Origin: Prevotella scopos JCM 17725
GTDB lineage: Bacteria > Bacteroidota > Bacteroidia > Bacteroidales > Bacteroidaceae
Direction of reading: 5' to 3'
Length of the DNA: 64,000 nt
NCBI RefSeq assembly: GCF_018127785.1
Contig: NZ_CP072389.1
Location: forward strand, 620,001 to 684,000
Shown here: piece after piece, positions 16,124-27,200 of the stretch
How positions within the stretch are numbered: the stretch's first letter is position 1
Layout of the letters: every line of letters starts with the position of its first letter
Translations under genes and position numbers: made by a program
The notes under the pieces: model-generated
The model's database searches: none
The model's input: only the letters and a program-made list of their open reading frames with translations
What the model was told of the DNA's origin: nothing

Positions 16124-18217
16124 ATGGACAACCTAAGACTTTTACACAAACTTTGCAGACAGAAACAGCACCTTCTGTTAGCAGTTGGCTTCATAATGAT
16201 GCTGACTGCATGCGGTGTAGATAGAAATATAAAGAAAGGTGAGAAACACCTTTCCTTGGGCGAGTATTTTGACGCTGCTAACCAATTTAAGACTGCTTAT
16301 CAGCGCACATCACCCAAGGACAGACGTCAACGTGGTGAGTTGTCGTTGAAGATGGCTGAATGCTACGAGCGCATCTCCGCTTCTCAACGTGCTATTGCAG
16401 CCTATAGGAATGTAATCCGTTATAAGTTGGATAATGCTGAGACACATAAGCATTTAGCTAGCAATCTGATGAAGGAAGGTAGCTATACTGAAGCTGTTAA
16501 AGAGTATCGCATCGCACTTGATTCAATGCCAAACAATCAACTTATCTCCGAAGAACTACAAGCCGCATCAATAGCGGCTGGCTTGAAAGAACGTGGCTCG
16601 AAGTATATTGTGAAGCGCATGGACGTGTTTAACTCACGTCGCCAGGATTATTCACCGATGCTTTATGGTGATAAGCACGAACAACTTTATTTTACTTCAA
16701 CACGCAATGAAGCAAAAGGTGATGAACTGAGTGGCATCACCGGAGCAAAAGCTGGTGACATTTTCCTTAGTGAAAAGGATGATAAAGGTAAGTGGAGTAC
16801 ACCCAAGTCAATTGAATCTGCATTGAACACAGAAGCAGACGAGGGTACACCTGCATTCTCAGTAGATGGTCGAGAAATGTATATCACACAATGTTTAACT
16901 GACCCCAGCAACCCTCGATACGCACAGATAGCTATTAGCAATCGCTCGGATGCAAACTGGGGAAAGGCAACGAAATTGGAAATCAGTCGCGATACCCTAT
17001 CAAGTTTTGCACATCCTGCAGTCTCTCCGGACGGCAATTGGCTTTATTTCACCAGTGATATGCCCGGAGGAAAAGGTGGTCTTGACATCTGGCGTGTACG
17101 TCTGACAGGCGGTACGACAGGTGGTGTTGAAAACCTCGGAGAGCCTATTAACACTCCTGGAGACGAAGAATTCCCTACGTTCCGTCCGAATGGAGACCTT
17201 TATTTCTCAAGTAACGGACATGGTGGTCTGGGGGGACTTGACATCTTTATAGCTAAGGTTGGTAATAATCACCGATATCATTTGGAACATCCTGGATACC
17301 CTCTTAACTCTCAAGGTGACGACTTCGGTATGACTTTCGAAGGTATTCACAATCGTGGTTTCTTCTCTTCAAATCGAGGAGACGGGCGTGGTTGGGACCA
17401 TATTTATAGTTTCGAACTTCCTGAAGTCATTCAGACCGTTAAAGGATGGGTCTATGAAATGGATGGCTATGAATTGCCTGCAGCACAGGTATTCATGGTG
17501 GGTGACGATGGTACGAATAAGAAACTGGCTGTCAAAGGTGATGGCTCTTTTGAACAAGAGGTACGTCCTGGCGTTAATTATATCTTCCTTGCAACATGTA
17601 ATGGTTATCTGAACCATAAGGAAGAAGTTAAGATTTCTCCTACAGAAGAGTCTAAAGAACATACGCTACAGTTTGCCTTGGCTGGAATAAATGTACCTGT
17701 ATTGATAGACAACATCTTCTATGATTTTGACAAAGCAACACTTCGTCCAGAATCAGAGAAGGCTTTAGACAAACTCGTTCAGCTTCTTAGAGAAAATTCT
17801 AATATAACCATAGAACTTTCTGCGCACACAGATTATCTTGGTTCTGCTGATTATAACAAAGGACTTTCACAGCGCCGTGCGGATGCAGTAGTAGCCTATC
17901 TTACTGCACATGGTATCGATAAAGAACGTCTTACTCCTGTGGGATATGGCAAAGAGCGTCCAAAGAAGATTCGTAAGAAGCTTACTGAGAAATACCTTTG
18001 GCTAAAGGAAAATGATGTCCTTACTGAAGATTTCATCAAAAAACTCGACAAGGAGAAGCAAGAGATAGCCAATCAGTTGAACCGACGAACAGAGTTTACA
18101 GTCCTTCGTACTACCTATGGTATGTTTGATGAGAAGGGAAACCTGAAACAACAGCCTAAACCCAAGAAGAAAGAAAACTCCGATGATGATGGAATGATAA
18201 TCATTGACATGCCCTAA
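16124..18217 (+). CDS. porE: PorE-like OmpA-family lipoprotein (TPR, WD40-like, CRD, OmpA)
   Basis: 697 residues. The lipobox MLTAC places the lipid anchor on Cys30. Next come TPR-type helices (about 35-150), a PD40/WD40-like propeller (about 170-430; repeats such as SPDGNWLYFTSDMPGGKGGL and FSSNGHGGLGGLDIFIA), a carboxypeptidase-regulatory-like beta domain (VKGWVYEMDGYELPAAQVFM), and an OmpA peptidoglycan-binding domain (IFYDFDKATLRPES, LSAHTDYLGSADYNKGLSQR) with an insert near the end. This order matches P. gingivalis PorE, the T9SS lipoprotein that ties the machine to peptidoglycan; other OmpA/TPR lipoproteins share parts of it, so the symbol is provisional. No other T9SS gene is in the window. 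The next gene starts 5 bases after its stop. Confidence 0.75.
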   Translation: MDNLRLLHKLCRQKQHLLLAVGFIMMLTACGVDRNIKKGEKHLSLGEYFDAANQFKTAYQRTSPKDRRQRGELSLKMAECYERISASQRAIAAYRNVIRYKLDNAETHKHLASNLMKEGSYTEAVKEYRIALDSMPNNQLISEELQAASIAAGLKERGSKYIVKRMDVFNSRRQDYSPMLYGDKHEQLYFTSTRNEAKGDELSGITGAKAGDIFLSEKDDKGKWSTPKSIESALNTEADEGTPAFSVDGREMYITQCLTDPSNPRYAQIAISNRSDANWGKATKLEISRDTLSSFAHPAVSPDGNWLYFTSDMPGGKGGLDIWRVRLTGGTTGGVENLGEPINTPGDEEFPTFRPNGDLYFSSNGHGGLGGLDIFIAKVGNNHRYHLEHPGYPLNSQGDDFGMTFEGIHNRGFFSSNRGDGRGWDHIYSFELPEVIQTVKGWVYEMDGYELPAAQVFMVGDDGTNKKLAVKGDGSFEQEVRPGVNYIFLATCNGYLNHKEEVKISPTEESKEHTLQFALAGINVPVLIDNIFYDFDKATLRPESEKALDKLVQLLRENSNITIELSAHTDYLGSADYNKGLSQRRADAVVAYLTAHGIDKERLTPVGYGKERPKKIRKKLTEKYLWLKENDVLTEDFIKKLDKEKQEIANQLNRRTEFTVLRTTYGMFDEKGNLKQQPKPKKKENSDDDGMIIIDMP

Positions 18218-18222
18218 GCAAT

Positions 18223-19626
18223 ATGATAAAATATAATAGCCAACCAGATCAAGTAACAGAATCTCCTTGTTCATCAATCCAAGATAAACAAGGTATAAAA
18301 TATGTAGAAGAAGTGGAGAAAAGACTTCCTCTTGTTTTTACTAACTATACACGTGACCTGTTTGGAGATGACCTTTATCAGACTTTTCTAAAAGGGATGG
18401 ATGAAACATCACCTATTAGTATTCGTCTGAATCCTTTTAAGGTAGCGGAGTCAACTCATAAGGTCAACCCTATGCTCCATCCTCAGCTCATCCCTTGGTG
18501 TGAAGAAGGCTATTGGTTGGACACAAGACCAAACTTTACGTTTGACCCACTTCTCCATGCTGGCGCTTATTATGTGCAAGAAGCATCTTCAATGTTTCTT
18601 TCTTATGTATTGCATCAGTGGGTAAATGAGCCTGTTATGGCCCTCGATCTTTGTGCTGCTCCAGGCGGGAAAACAACCTGTGCACGTACATCCTTACCTG
18701 CAGGTTCCTTCCTATTATCCAACGAACCAATAGGAAAACGAGCACAGATTTTAGCAGAGAATGTTCAAAAATTTGGTCATGAGGATATTCTTGTTACAAA
18801 CAACTATCCACGTGATTATAAGAAAACAAAGCTTCGTTTTGATGTGATTATTGCTGATGTACCTTGTTCTGGTGAAGGAATGTTCCGCAAAGACCCATCC
18901 TCTATAGAAGAATGGAGCCCACAGAACGTTGAAAATTGCTGGCAATTACAACGAAACATCATTGCTGATATATGGGACAATCTGAAGCCTGGAGGCATTC
19001 TTATTTATTCAACTTGCACATTCAACGCTCATGAAGATGAAGAGAATATTGCATGGATCATCAATGAGTATGATGCCGAACTACTTTCTGTTCCTACTGA
19101 AGAAGCATGGAACGTTACAGGCTCTCTCATCGATAATCCATTGAAAGATTGCAGAGACTTCCCTGTCTATCGTTTCATTCCTGGCAAGACCCGTGGTGAA
19201 GGTTTGTTTATGGCTATCATTCGTAAGCGTGGAGAAGACGAAGCCCTTAATAAAAAGACGACAATCGACATCAATAAAGCTATCACAGAAGCTCGCAAAC
19301 ATCTTCATGTCCTTTCACATGGCGTAAAAGAAGGTACGCAAAAAGGTAAGAATATAATTCCAGACCATACGTTGGCACTCTCCTTTTCAGCTGACAAGTC
19401 TGCTTATCCTTCAGTGGATGTTGATTACCCAACAGCCATCTCTTATCTTCGCCATGAAGCTATCGTATTATCCCCAGAAGTCCCACGAGGCATTGTTTTG
19501 CTTACCTATAAAGACTATCCAATAGGTTTTGCCAAGAATCTTGGGAATCGAGCTAACAACCTCTATCCACAAGAATGGCGTATAAAAAGTACACATATAC
19601 CCGACGAACCTTTGGTTCTGTTATAA
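18223..19626 (+). CDS. RsmF-like rRNA cytosine-C5 methyltransferase (NOL1/NOP2/Sun family)
   Basis: 467 residues. SAM-binding motif I is LDLCAAPGGKTT (about 144-155). The two catalytic cysteines are in ADVPCSGEGMF (Cys about 214) and YSTCTFNAHEDEEN (Cys about 265). The C-terminal ~110 residues form a PUA-like RNA-binding domain, as in RsmF/YebU and RNA m5C methyltransferases. The likely substrate is a cytosine in 16S rRNA, but the exact site cannot be told from sequence. It starts 5 bases after the PorE-like gene and so is probably co-transcribed and translationally coupled with it; thyA follows after 65 bases. Confidence 0.88.
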   Translation: MIKYNSQPDQVTESPCSSIQDKQGIKYVEEVEKRLPLVFTNYTRDLFGDDLYQTFLKGMDETSPISIRLNPFKVAESTHKVNPMLHPQLIPWCEEGYWLDTRPNFTFDPLLHAGAYYVQEASSMFLSYVLHQWVNEPVMALDLCAAPGGKTTCARTSLPAGSFLLSNEPIGKRAQILAENVQKFGHEDILVTNNYPRDYKKTKLRFDVIIADVPCSGEGMFRKDPSSIEEWSPQNVENCWQLQRNIIADIWDNLKPGGILIYSTCTFNAHEDEENIAWIINEYDAELLSVPTEEAWNVTGSLIDNPLKDCRDFPVYRFIPGKTRGEGLFMAIIRKRGEDEALNKKTTIDINKAITEARKHLHVLSHGVKEGTQKGKNIIPDHTLALSFSADKSAYPSVDVDYPTAISYLRHEAIVLSPEVPRGIVLLTYKDYPIGFAKNLGNRANNLYPQEWRIKSTHIPDEPLVLL

Positions 19627-19691
19627 GGTAAATGAATTTAAGACGATATACAAGATTTCCCAATAGTTCTCACAGAAATAATTAAACAATT

Positions 19692-20486
19692 ATGCAACAA
19701 TATTTGGACCTCCTCAACCGCATCCTTACAGAAGGAACACAGAAAGGTGATAGAACTGGAACTGGAACATTATCCATTTTTGGTCATCAGATGCGCTTTG
19801 ACTTGCGCAATGGCTTTCCACTATTGACAACCAAAAAACTTCATTTGAAGAGTATCATTTATGAGTTACTATGGTTCTTGCGTGGTGACACAAACGTAAG
19901 ATACCTACAAGAACATGGCGTAAGAATATGGAACGAATGGGCTGATGAGAATGGTGAGCTTGGCCCTGTATATGGTCATCAGTGGCGTTCATGGCCTGAT
20001 TATAAAGGAGGTACTATCGATCAGATTAAGAATGTCGTGGATATGATTAAGCATAATCCTGATTCACGTCGCATGTTAGTTACAGCATGGAATCCTGCTG
20101 AAGTAGATGATATGGCTCTCCCACCCTGTCATTGTCTTTTCCAATTCTATGTTGCTAATGGACGATTATCATTGCAACTCTATCAACGTTCAGCCGATAG
20201 TTTCCTTGGTGTACCTTTTAACATCGCTTCATACGCTCTTCTGCTTCAAATGATGGCACAGGTCACTGGACTTGAAGCGGGTGAGTTCATCCATACAACA
20301 GGTGATACCCACCTCTATCTGAATCATGTTGAGCAGGCTAAACTTCAGCTTACACGTGAACCACGTCCACTGCCTAGAATGAAGATTAACCCTGATGTGA
20401 AAGATATATTTGACTTCAAATACGAAGACTTTGAACTGATAGATTACAATCCACTGCCACATATTCCGGGTATAGTAGCAGTGTAA
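19692..20486 (+). CDS. thyA: Thymidylate synthase
   Basis: 264 residues, identical in length to E. coli ThyA. It starts [20 protein letters not shown] and carries the catalytic cysteine in [12 protein letters not shown] (Cys146), the dUMP-binding [18 protein letters not shown], and the C-terminal loop ending PGIVAV. It converts dUMP to dTMP using methylene-tetrahydrofolate, producing dihydrofolate that the neighbouring folA product recycles. A hairpin at 20492 separates the two genes. Confidence 0.97.
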   Translation: MQQYLDLLNRILTEGTQKGDRTGTGTLSIFGHQMRFDLRNGFPLLTTKKLHLKSIIYELLWFLRGDTNVRYLQEHGVRIWNEWADENGELGPVYGHQWRSWPDYKGGTIDQIKNVVDMIKHNPDSRRMLVTAWNPAEVDDMALPPCHCLFQFYVANGRLSLQLYQRSADSFLGVPFNIASYALLLQMMAQVTGLEAGEFIHTTGDTHLYLNHVEQAKLQLTREPRPLPRMKINPDVKDIFDFKYEDFELIDYNPLPHIPGIVAV

Positions 20487-20491
20487 AAACT

Positions 20492-20516
20492 CCCCCTACT
20501 CCTCCAGAAGAGGGGG
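20492..20516 (+). terminator. GC-rich hairpin after thyA
   Basis: CCCCCT (20492-20497) pairs with AGGGGG (20511-20516); the loop has further CTCCTCC/GAAG pairing. There is no good T tract, so it may be an attenuator or mRNA-stabilising hairpin rather than a strong terminator. Confidence 0.45.
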
Positions 20517-20682
20517 TTGTGCAAATAGTAAGTTATAGAGTTGAGTTTTCCTATTTGCCTAATCATTGATGATTGATTCAATAATATAATTAAAGAATAA
20601 TATTCCCCTCTATCGAACGAACGTCCTATAGGCAATCTTGTTCTTTCTATAAGAATCGGGAAAGATAATATAACAACACGTT

Positions 20683-21168
20683 ATGGAAATAAACATCATT
20701 GCAGCAGTAGCAGAAAATCGTGCCATTGGTTATAAGAATGATATGGTCTATTTCATTAGTGAAGACCTAAAACGATTTAAACAGTTTACAACGGGAAACA
20801 CCGTAATCATGGGCCGTAAAACATTCTATTCACTACCTAAAGGTGCTCTACCCAACCGAAGGAACATCGTACTTAGTAGGACAGAAACAGACTTCCCTGG
20901 CTGCGATGTTTATACTTCGCTTGAAGAAGCACTCAAACATTTAGGTGCAGAGGAAAAAGCATTCATCATTGGCGGAGCGAGTCTTTACAAAGAAGCACTA
21001 GACATGGCTGATCATCTTTACCTTACAGAGATACATGCTATTCCCCCACATGCTGATGTCTTCTTCCCCGAGTACAACGATGGAACATGGGGTGTAGAAT
21101 CATGCGAAAGCCGACCTGCAACTGATGATAACCCTGCATACAGCTTTGTAAACTATGTGAGGAAGTAA
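20683..21168 (+). CDS. folA: Dihydrofolate reductase
   Basis: 161 residues, usual length. It starts MEINIIAAVAENRAIGYKND, with the folate-site acidic residue in SEDLKRFKQFT and the NADPH-binding VIMGRKTFYSLP and FIIGGASLYKEAL segments. In place of the common MPW/LPW loop it has MVYFISEDL, so the substrate loop is unusual. It reduces dihydrofolate to tetrahydrofolate, regenerating the cofactor consumed by ThyA upstream. A weak hairpin (AATCCT/AGGATT, 21262-21283) follows; then MITE copy C. Confidence 0.93.
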   Translation: MEINIIAAVAENRAIGYKNDMVYFISEDLKRFKQFTTGNTVIMGRKTFYSLPKGALPNRRNIVLSRTETDFPGCDVYTSLEEALKHLGAEEKAFIIGGASLYKEALDMADHLYLTEIHAIPPHADVFFPEYNDGTWGVESCESRPATDDNPAYSFVNYVRK

Positions 21169-21340
21169 ACCTCGTCATTTTCTACCCTCTTTTATCCATA
21201 AAGAGAATAATACGCTCGATTGAAAACAGGTGGAAAAGTACACCAAAAGCTAATTACTGAAAATCCTCCCGAAAGTCAGGATTATAAATATTCTCAAACA
21301 GAAAGGATATAATCACATAAAATCAAAGAATAGTTTTGTT

Positions 21341-21612
21341 GGTTCTATAACGAATCGTGTGGGTTGTGTGTTGATATCCCATCGGTTTGGTGCGGGTGCT
21401 CAGCACATGTGGTGCGGGTGCTTAGCACTAATGGTGCGGATGGTATGCACCACATGTGCGAAGGATTAACACCATTGCTGTATATGGAAGGGTAGTGATT
21501 TAATGTGCATCAAGAGTATTAAAACTAAGGTCAATTTGAAGTTGTGTTTAGTTTTTTTTGACAATATTTTTAGGCCCTATAACGAATTACCCACACGATT
21601 CGTTATAGAGCC
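21341..21612 (+). mobile_element. MITE-like element, copy C
   Basis: 272 bp with a perfect 8-bp target duplication GTTTTGTT (21333-21340 and 21613-21620). The left end is GGTTCTATAACGAATCGTGT, the right end CACACGATTCGTTATAGAGC. The palindromic ~22-bp units start at 21389. It lies between the convergent folA and tamL genes. This is the best-preserved copy for defining the ends. Confidence 0.9.
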
Positions 21613-21780
21613 GTTTTGTTTTGAATTGCTGTCATTTTTAACATTTCATGCATCTTACTGTATTACAACAAGTTGAAAGACTAAAAAGAATGACAGGAGA
21701 GTACAAATGGAACAGTACCTGCACTGGCAACAAAATAAAAATAGGAAATCAATCTCAGTTCTACTGTTCATGACTAATTA

Positions 21781-21819
21781 CGATTCAGCCCCATTAATAG
21801 ATTTAATGGGATTGAATCG
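21781..21819 (-). terminator. Terminator after tamL
   Basis: CGATTCAGCCCCATTA pairs with TAATGGGATTGAATCG (one or two mismatches), 16 bases downstream of the tamL stop. On the minus strand a short T-containing tail follows. Confidence 0.6.
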
Positions 21820-21835
21820 TTGGTCAGAAAAGCGT

Positions 21836-24229
21836 TTAGAATGGTAATCCTATAGCTAAATGAAAGGCTTGAGCATCCTTGAACTTAGATATATTATAGA
21901 ATCCTGTCTTACCAGTTTCATAAGGAACATGCAAACCAACACCCCAATCTAAACGTATCATGAAATATCCTATGTCGTAACGAAGTCCGACACCTGTACC
22001 AAGTGCCATCTCCTTTAAAAGGTTCTTAAACTTAAAATACCCTTCTGGTCGTCCGGTATCATAGTGCATTGTCCATACATTACCAGCATCTAGGAAAACT
22101 GCTCCATAGAGCGACCCCATTAGGTGAGGTCTATATTCAAGATTTAACTGAAGCTTTATGTCACCTGTTTGCTCAACGTAAGAACGACGTAGTTGTGTAG
22201 AACGATAACATCCTGGACCAATCTGACGTGCATTAAAAGCACGAATACTATTGGCTCCTCCAACGTAGAATTGTTCTGTGTAAGGTGCAAATCTACTGTT
22301 TCCGTAGGCCCAAAGTGTACCTAAATTGGCATGCGCAGCTATACCACTTTTATCGCCAAACCCCCAGACCTTTGTAAAATTAGCATCAACCTTAACAAAT
22401 TGTGCGTATGGATTCTTAAAGAGTTTCTTATCCTTTTCACTCCAAGATTTGCCAAAGGCCGCATAACCTGCTGAAAGAATGTTTGATGCCTCGCTAACAT
22501 TTACCCAAAAATTGACAGGGCTCTTATAATGAGATGGACTCATGAAGTTATATTGAAAAACCATCTTGGGAATGAATTGGTTTGCCAATGAAGCTTCAAG
22601 ATAAGGTATACTATCCATGAGCTGACGAAAACGATCAGTCACCTTTTGCATATATTCGTAGGTCAGTGTCAATGGTGAGAATGAATAGCTATTTCGTTCG
22701 TTAGGTTGCCATTGATAGTTTAGTTCACCTGACACAACATGACGCTTAAAATACTTAGTTCGGTTCAGCACATCAAAAGACGCTTTCAGCGTAGTAGAAG
22801 GTGTAGTGTAATAAGCGCGAGGAGTCTTCGGCTTATAAACTAGCCCCTTCTCAGCTGCCGCAGCAATCTTTCTCTCTTCGCGGTCCCATCGTTTTCTTGG
22901 AGGTGTGACAAAAGGATTAACAAGACGAGGGAACTGCAGACTTGCTTCAGCACCATACTCGTAATTATTTATTCCACGATGATTGTTACCATTATCATCA
23001 GTACTTGATGACCATTCGTAAGATCCATGCAGACGTAAGTTAAACTTTTCTCCACCACGTAATGCGTTGCGTTTTGTTAAACCAATGATTGCCTCTGGAC
23101 CATATCGCCCACTTGTTTTCCCTTTTCCGTAGGCTTCAATATAAAAGTCATAAGGTTTATCAAACAAACAATTGACTTTCATATTCAGAACATTACAGGT
23201 ATCCGTCGTATCCGAAGGGGTGAATGTGAATGTTGTTGCAGAGAAGACACCACTATTATTCAACTGTTGCTGGGTATTCTCAAATCGTTCTTGGCTATAA
23301 ATTGTGCCAGGCCATATCTTCAAACTATTAGCAATTGCACGAAGACGGTATGGCATGCGTGAACCATTGTAATTCATAATAATATCACGAAAACGCCTCT
23401 GTTGATGAAGAGAATCCATCACCTGACGTTGTAAGTTAAAGGTTATATTCCCAATATACCATTTCCTTAAGGCTTTCGCATTTACCGAGTCAGCCAACTG
23501 GAGACGCATGGAAGCTGAGCCGTAAACTTTCGTTGTATCAGCAAGATAACTTGCATCATTATTCTGATAATAATAGTAACCATTGTTATGAAAGAGCTCT
23601 GTTATTCGCTTACGTTCTTGTTCAAGTGTTGCAACATCAAAGGCTTCTCCTTTGTGAATAATTGCGTCTTTAAGGTTGTCATTTATCAAACTATCTGCTA
23701 CTGGTGGAAAGTTCGTGTATTGTATGCTATCAAGCACCCACATTCGTCCCATATTAACAGCATATTGCAAGCGCATCTTCTTTGGATTTTTCTGCGCAAG
23801 TTTCTCGTAGCTTATCTTTCCATTGAAATAACCTCGTTTATGCAAGAGATTCTCGCCCACTGTGACTCTTAAATCTGGGGTCGTTGAACTCATTAAGACT
23901 GGTGCAGAACCAAATGCGCGCACCAACCAACGACTCAAACCTGTTGTATCTTGTGAAAAAGCATTCCATATCCATAAACCGATTGGGAAGGGAGAACGTA
24001 CACTTGGGCTACCCAACCAAGCAGCATTTGGCTTGGTAGCAAGAACTAGGTCTAACTCTTCTTTTACAGCATCAAAATGCTTATTTGGCTGAAAGTTATC
24101 ATACTTTGTTTCGTCCATTCCCGTGTACAAAAATTCTCCATCAGGAATTGCAGAAGTTGTACTACATGCGACAAAAATAAAAAAAACGCTCACAAAACAT
24201 AATAGTTTCATGATTCTTTTTCTACTCAT
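21836..24229 (-). CDS. TamL: lipoprotein-type TamA/BamA-family outer-membrane protein
   Basis: 797 residues from ATG 24229; ATG 24211 (MKLLCFVSVFFIFVACS) is also possible. The signal peptide ends in a lipobox FVAC, so the protein is a lipid-anchored TamA as found in Bacteroidetes. POTRA-like segments (for example VGENLLHKRGYFNGKISYE, AFDVATLEQERKRITELFHN) precede a C-terminal 16-strand-type barrel with the BamA-like VGGANSIRAFNARQIGPG loop and a final GLPF strand. Family role: outer-membrane protein insertion or assembly with TamB. The tamB gene lies immediately upstream, 16 bases away, supporting a TamL-TamB pair. Confidence 0.85.
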   Translation of the reverse strand: MSRKRIMKLLCFVSVFFIFVACSTTSAIPDGEFLYTGMDETKYDNFQPNKHFDAVKEELDLVLATKPNAAWLGSPSVRSPFPIGLWIWNAFSQDTTGLSRWLVRAFGSAPVLMSSTTPDLRVTVGENLLHKRGYFNGKISYEKLAQKNPKKMRLQYAVNMGRMWVLDSIQYTNFPPVADSLINDNLKDAIIHKGEAFDVATLEQERKRITELFHNNGYYYYQNNDASYLADTTKVYGSASMRLQLADSVNAKALRKWYIGNITFNLQRQVMDSLHQQRRFRDIIMNYNGSRMPYRLRAIANSLKIWPGTIYSQERFENTQQQLNNSGVFSATTFTFTPSDTTDTCNVLNMKVNCLFDKPYDFYIEAYGKGKTSGRYGPEAIIGLTKRNALRGGEKFNLRLHGSYEWSSSTDDNGNNHRGINNYEYGAEASLQFPRLVNPFVTPPRKRWDREERKIAAAAEKGLVYKPKTPRAYYTTPSTTLKASFDVLNRTKYFKRHVVSGELNYQWQPNERNSYSFSPLTLTYEYMQKVTDRFRQLMDSIPYLEASLANQFIPKMVFQYNFMSPSHYKSPVNFWVNVSEASNILSAGYAAFGKSWSEKDKKLFKNPYAQFVKVDANFTKVWGFGDKSGIAAHANLGTLWAYGNSRFAPYTEQFYVGGANSIRAFNARQIGPGCYRSTQLRRSYVEQTGDIKLQLNLEYRPHLMGSLYGAVFLDAGNVWTMHYDTGRPEGYFKFKNLLKEMALGTGVGLRYDIGYFMIRLDWGVGLHVPYETGKTGFYNISKFKDAQAFHLAIGLPF

Positions 24230-24245
24230 CGTGGTTATATTATTC

Positions 24246-27200
24246 TTATTTCTTCTCATTAACGAAATTAATTAAAGAGTCACGTTTTGGCTTAACAGAC
24301 TTTGGCATTACAATAGGAGAATCATCCTTTGAGCGGAATATGTCCTTAAAATGACGTAACTTGCGTCTCCACATAAAACCAGCTCCAAACTCACCTACAT
24401 TACCTTCGAGCCAATCGTATGCTTCACGTTCATAATAGAGTTTCAAATATTTCGTTTCTTTTTGATTCAAACGATATTCAAGTGAGAAATTATCAAAGTA
24501 TGCACCATTCTCTTCAGAGAATTGTGAACCCGTTGACACACGCCCACCCATAATGATGCGTAGTCGGTTATTCCACAAACGTTTTGAGAACTTGAAGGTG
24601 TAATCGGTGTGTAAGTTTCCGTTCACATCGGCTGCACTTTCCATATTCGCAGTCAAGTCAAGTCCCATCGAATTGAGAGCCTTACCTGTGATAGAGTTGA
24701 CCTGCTTCTGTAAGAAGCCTGCTAACGCTCCACTCATTGCAGTATTTGCACTCGCTGAGTTCTCACCATCAAAGTACATTCCTGATGCCAACATCGTCAC
24801 TGCAAGTTTTGAACGTTCCTCCACACCCTTCGTGTTTAAAACATTCTGCATCTCTTGATCATCTGGCGCAGTGATAATAAACTGAACCCCAGGTTTAGGG
24901 AACTGTTTGGTAAGGCTTACACCACATTCAAAGTCAACAATCCTTCCTTCGCCCGAACTACTTGACACACTCGTCCTGACATTCTCAGTAGCAGTAATAT
25001 TAAGTGTTGGCTTCATCGGATCACCTGTAAACTCAATATAGCTACCATCCTTTATGTTAAAGGTACGAAGTGGAATAACTGGCAGAGAGTATTTCATTTT
25101 TCCTTCATTCAACGTATATCTACCACGTACCTGCACACTATTCGTTGGATCATAGTTAAGAAGTAGATTTCCTCCACCCATGAAGTCGATATAATTCGAT
25201 TGATCTGCATTTAATGCGCAGAACAAATGAGCTTGCTCATCTATATCAACATTGAGTGCCATTGTTAAACCTGTAATATCGGGACGTTTAACAACGACAT
25301 TAGCAGAAGAGTCATTGAAGTTGGTGAATTGAACAAGGTCATTCAGATTATTATCCGTAACCAAAGTACCATCTCTCACCACATAGGTTACATCAGTATT
25401 TCCTAAGACATCAAGGTTACCTGTCAACTGCAAATTATTTAACGCTCCGCTAATACGTCCCATTATGTCAACGAAAGCCTTTCCATAAACTTCTGAACGT
25501 GCATTCTTCTTTGAATCGATAATCTGGAAATTCTTTGCTTTCATTTGAGCATCGAGTTTCATCTTATCAAAATTAGAGAAGTCTAGTTCTCCGGAAATAT
25601 CGAGTGGTGAACCATTACTTGCGAAAAGTTCAAAGTTCTCAAACTGGATACGACTATTGTGTATTTGTACTGGATCATCAGCAAATCGCATCTTTATACC
25701 ATAAGGTAGGCTGACTAAGTAACATGAATCAAGATAAACCTCACCATTTATATCAAGATTCTTCAATGAACCTTTCATTGATAGTTTACCTTCACCAACA
25801 CCGTCAAGTCCAACAATTTGGTCAGGGACAAACCCATTCACATAATTCAATGGGAAACGTTTCATCTCCAAGGTAGCATCTAAATCTCCACCCCCTTCAT
25901 TCTTATAGGTTCCTGATAGCACACCAACTTCTTTGCCATCTTGGGTAATAATGGCATCAACATAATGAGAGCCATCTCCTTTTGGCATATAAACAAACTG
26001 TGTACCGACGTCGCCCATAGGACTATTCTCATAAACGAGTTTTTTGATTGTCATATCGCTTGAAATCATAAGCTCCTTCTTAGTCTGAACAAGGTGATAG
26101 TCACCATCCAACCTACCTGACATCTTAGGTGCAAAAGGTAACACAGCAAACAAACTGCCCAACTCAAAATGATTCATTGATAAAGTCACGTTCTGTAAAG
26201 ATGTCGTATCTTCATCTTCGGTTGAGACGAGCATACCAGTTCCATCTGCAGCTTCAAGACGAAGATCAGCTGACAAACGACGGTCTCGTCCAATATAGAT
26301 GTAGTTGGAATCGTTAACCGCGAATGACTTGTATCCTAATATGGACTGTGGAGAGGTAATGGAAAGCTGTATTCCTCTTCCCTTCATGGCAGCTTGTACA
26401 GCCAGATCGAAACCTTTATTTCCCTTATTATCAAGAATTGTAGCATGTGTCTGCAAACCATGCTCATAGAGAACTCCTTGTAAATTACCATGATATGGAT
26501 AAGAATTATCAGGATTGTTTGCAACTGATAACTTATAATTCAGTTGTCCATTAAAGCTTGTAAGATCAGCTCTGAGACTGTCAAGACGAATATCATCATA
26601 TACTAAAGAGTCAACACTAATATATCCATCAAGTCCTTTTTCAGGGGACGATGTCAAGTTTATGTCAGCCTGACTAAAGGCATAACCATCTTGTTTTAAT
26701 AAATTAAAAAGCAAATTATTACGTCCACTGCGCAATGTAAAATGCCCTGTTGGTAACTGACGTAATATTGCAGGCTGGTCAATACGACGATTTTTAAGTT
26801 GGTCACGTATTGTTTTATAGATTCTCTTTCCGTTTTCAGCCAATTGGTTCACACTACTATTGAAGGCAGTGCTTAAATGAAAATCTCCACCATCTACAGA
26901 GGCATGTACAGCATCGCGTTTGCTCATAAGATCAAGACTTACATCGCCTGGCGTATAAATGTTATTTTGATCTGCGATACGAACGTTTCCTAACAGACCA
27001 CGTACATTGAGGTTATCTTTGCCAGACATAGCAAATGAAGTGTTTGCTGTAAAACTACATGTCATTGCTTTATCTACGATACCTAACTGATAAAGGTCAA
27101 CATGTGGGAATACACCATTTACTGTACCTCCAATCTGATCACCTCGCATTGTTGCATCAAGATTGAAATTACCTTCAGCTAATGGAACTCTCTTTCCCTT

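Noticed and set aside
21564..21595. Sigma-70-like promoter in the MITE right end (TTGACA, then TATAAC)
   Set aside because: The spacing between the boxes is about 14 bases, too short, and Bacteroidetes use TAnnTTTG/-33 TTTG promoters instead.
21339..21615. CRISPR array, suggested by repeated ~22-bp units within the MITE-like element
   Set aside because: Only two to three degenerate units with no unique spacers, embedded in a bounded element that is dispersed in four places; no cas genes.
21690..21773. 27-codon open frame starting ATGACAGGAGAG between MITE copy C and tamL
   Set aside because: No homology recognised, no ribosome-binding site, and no sign of coding composition; a chance frame in a spacer.
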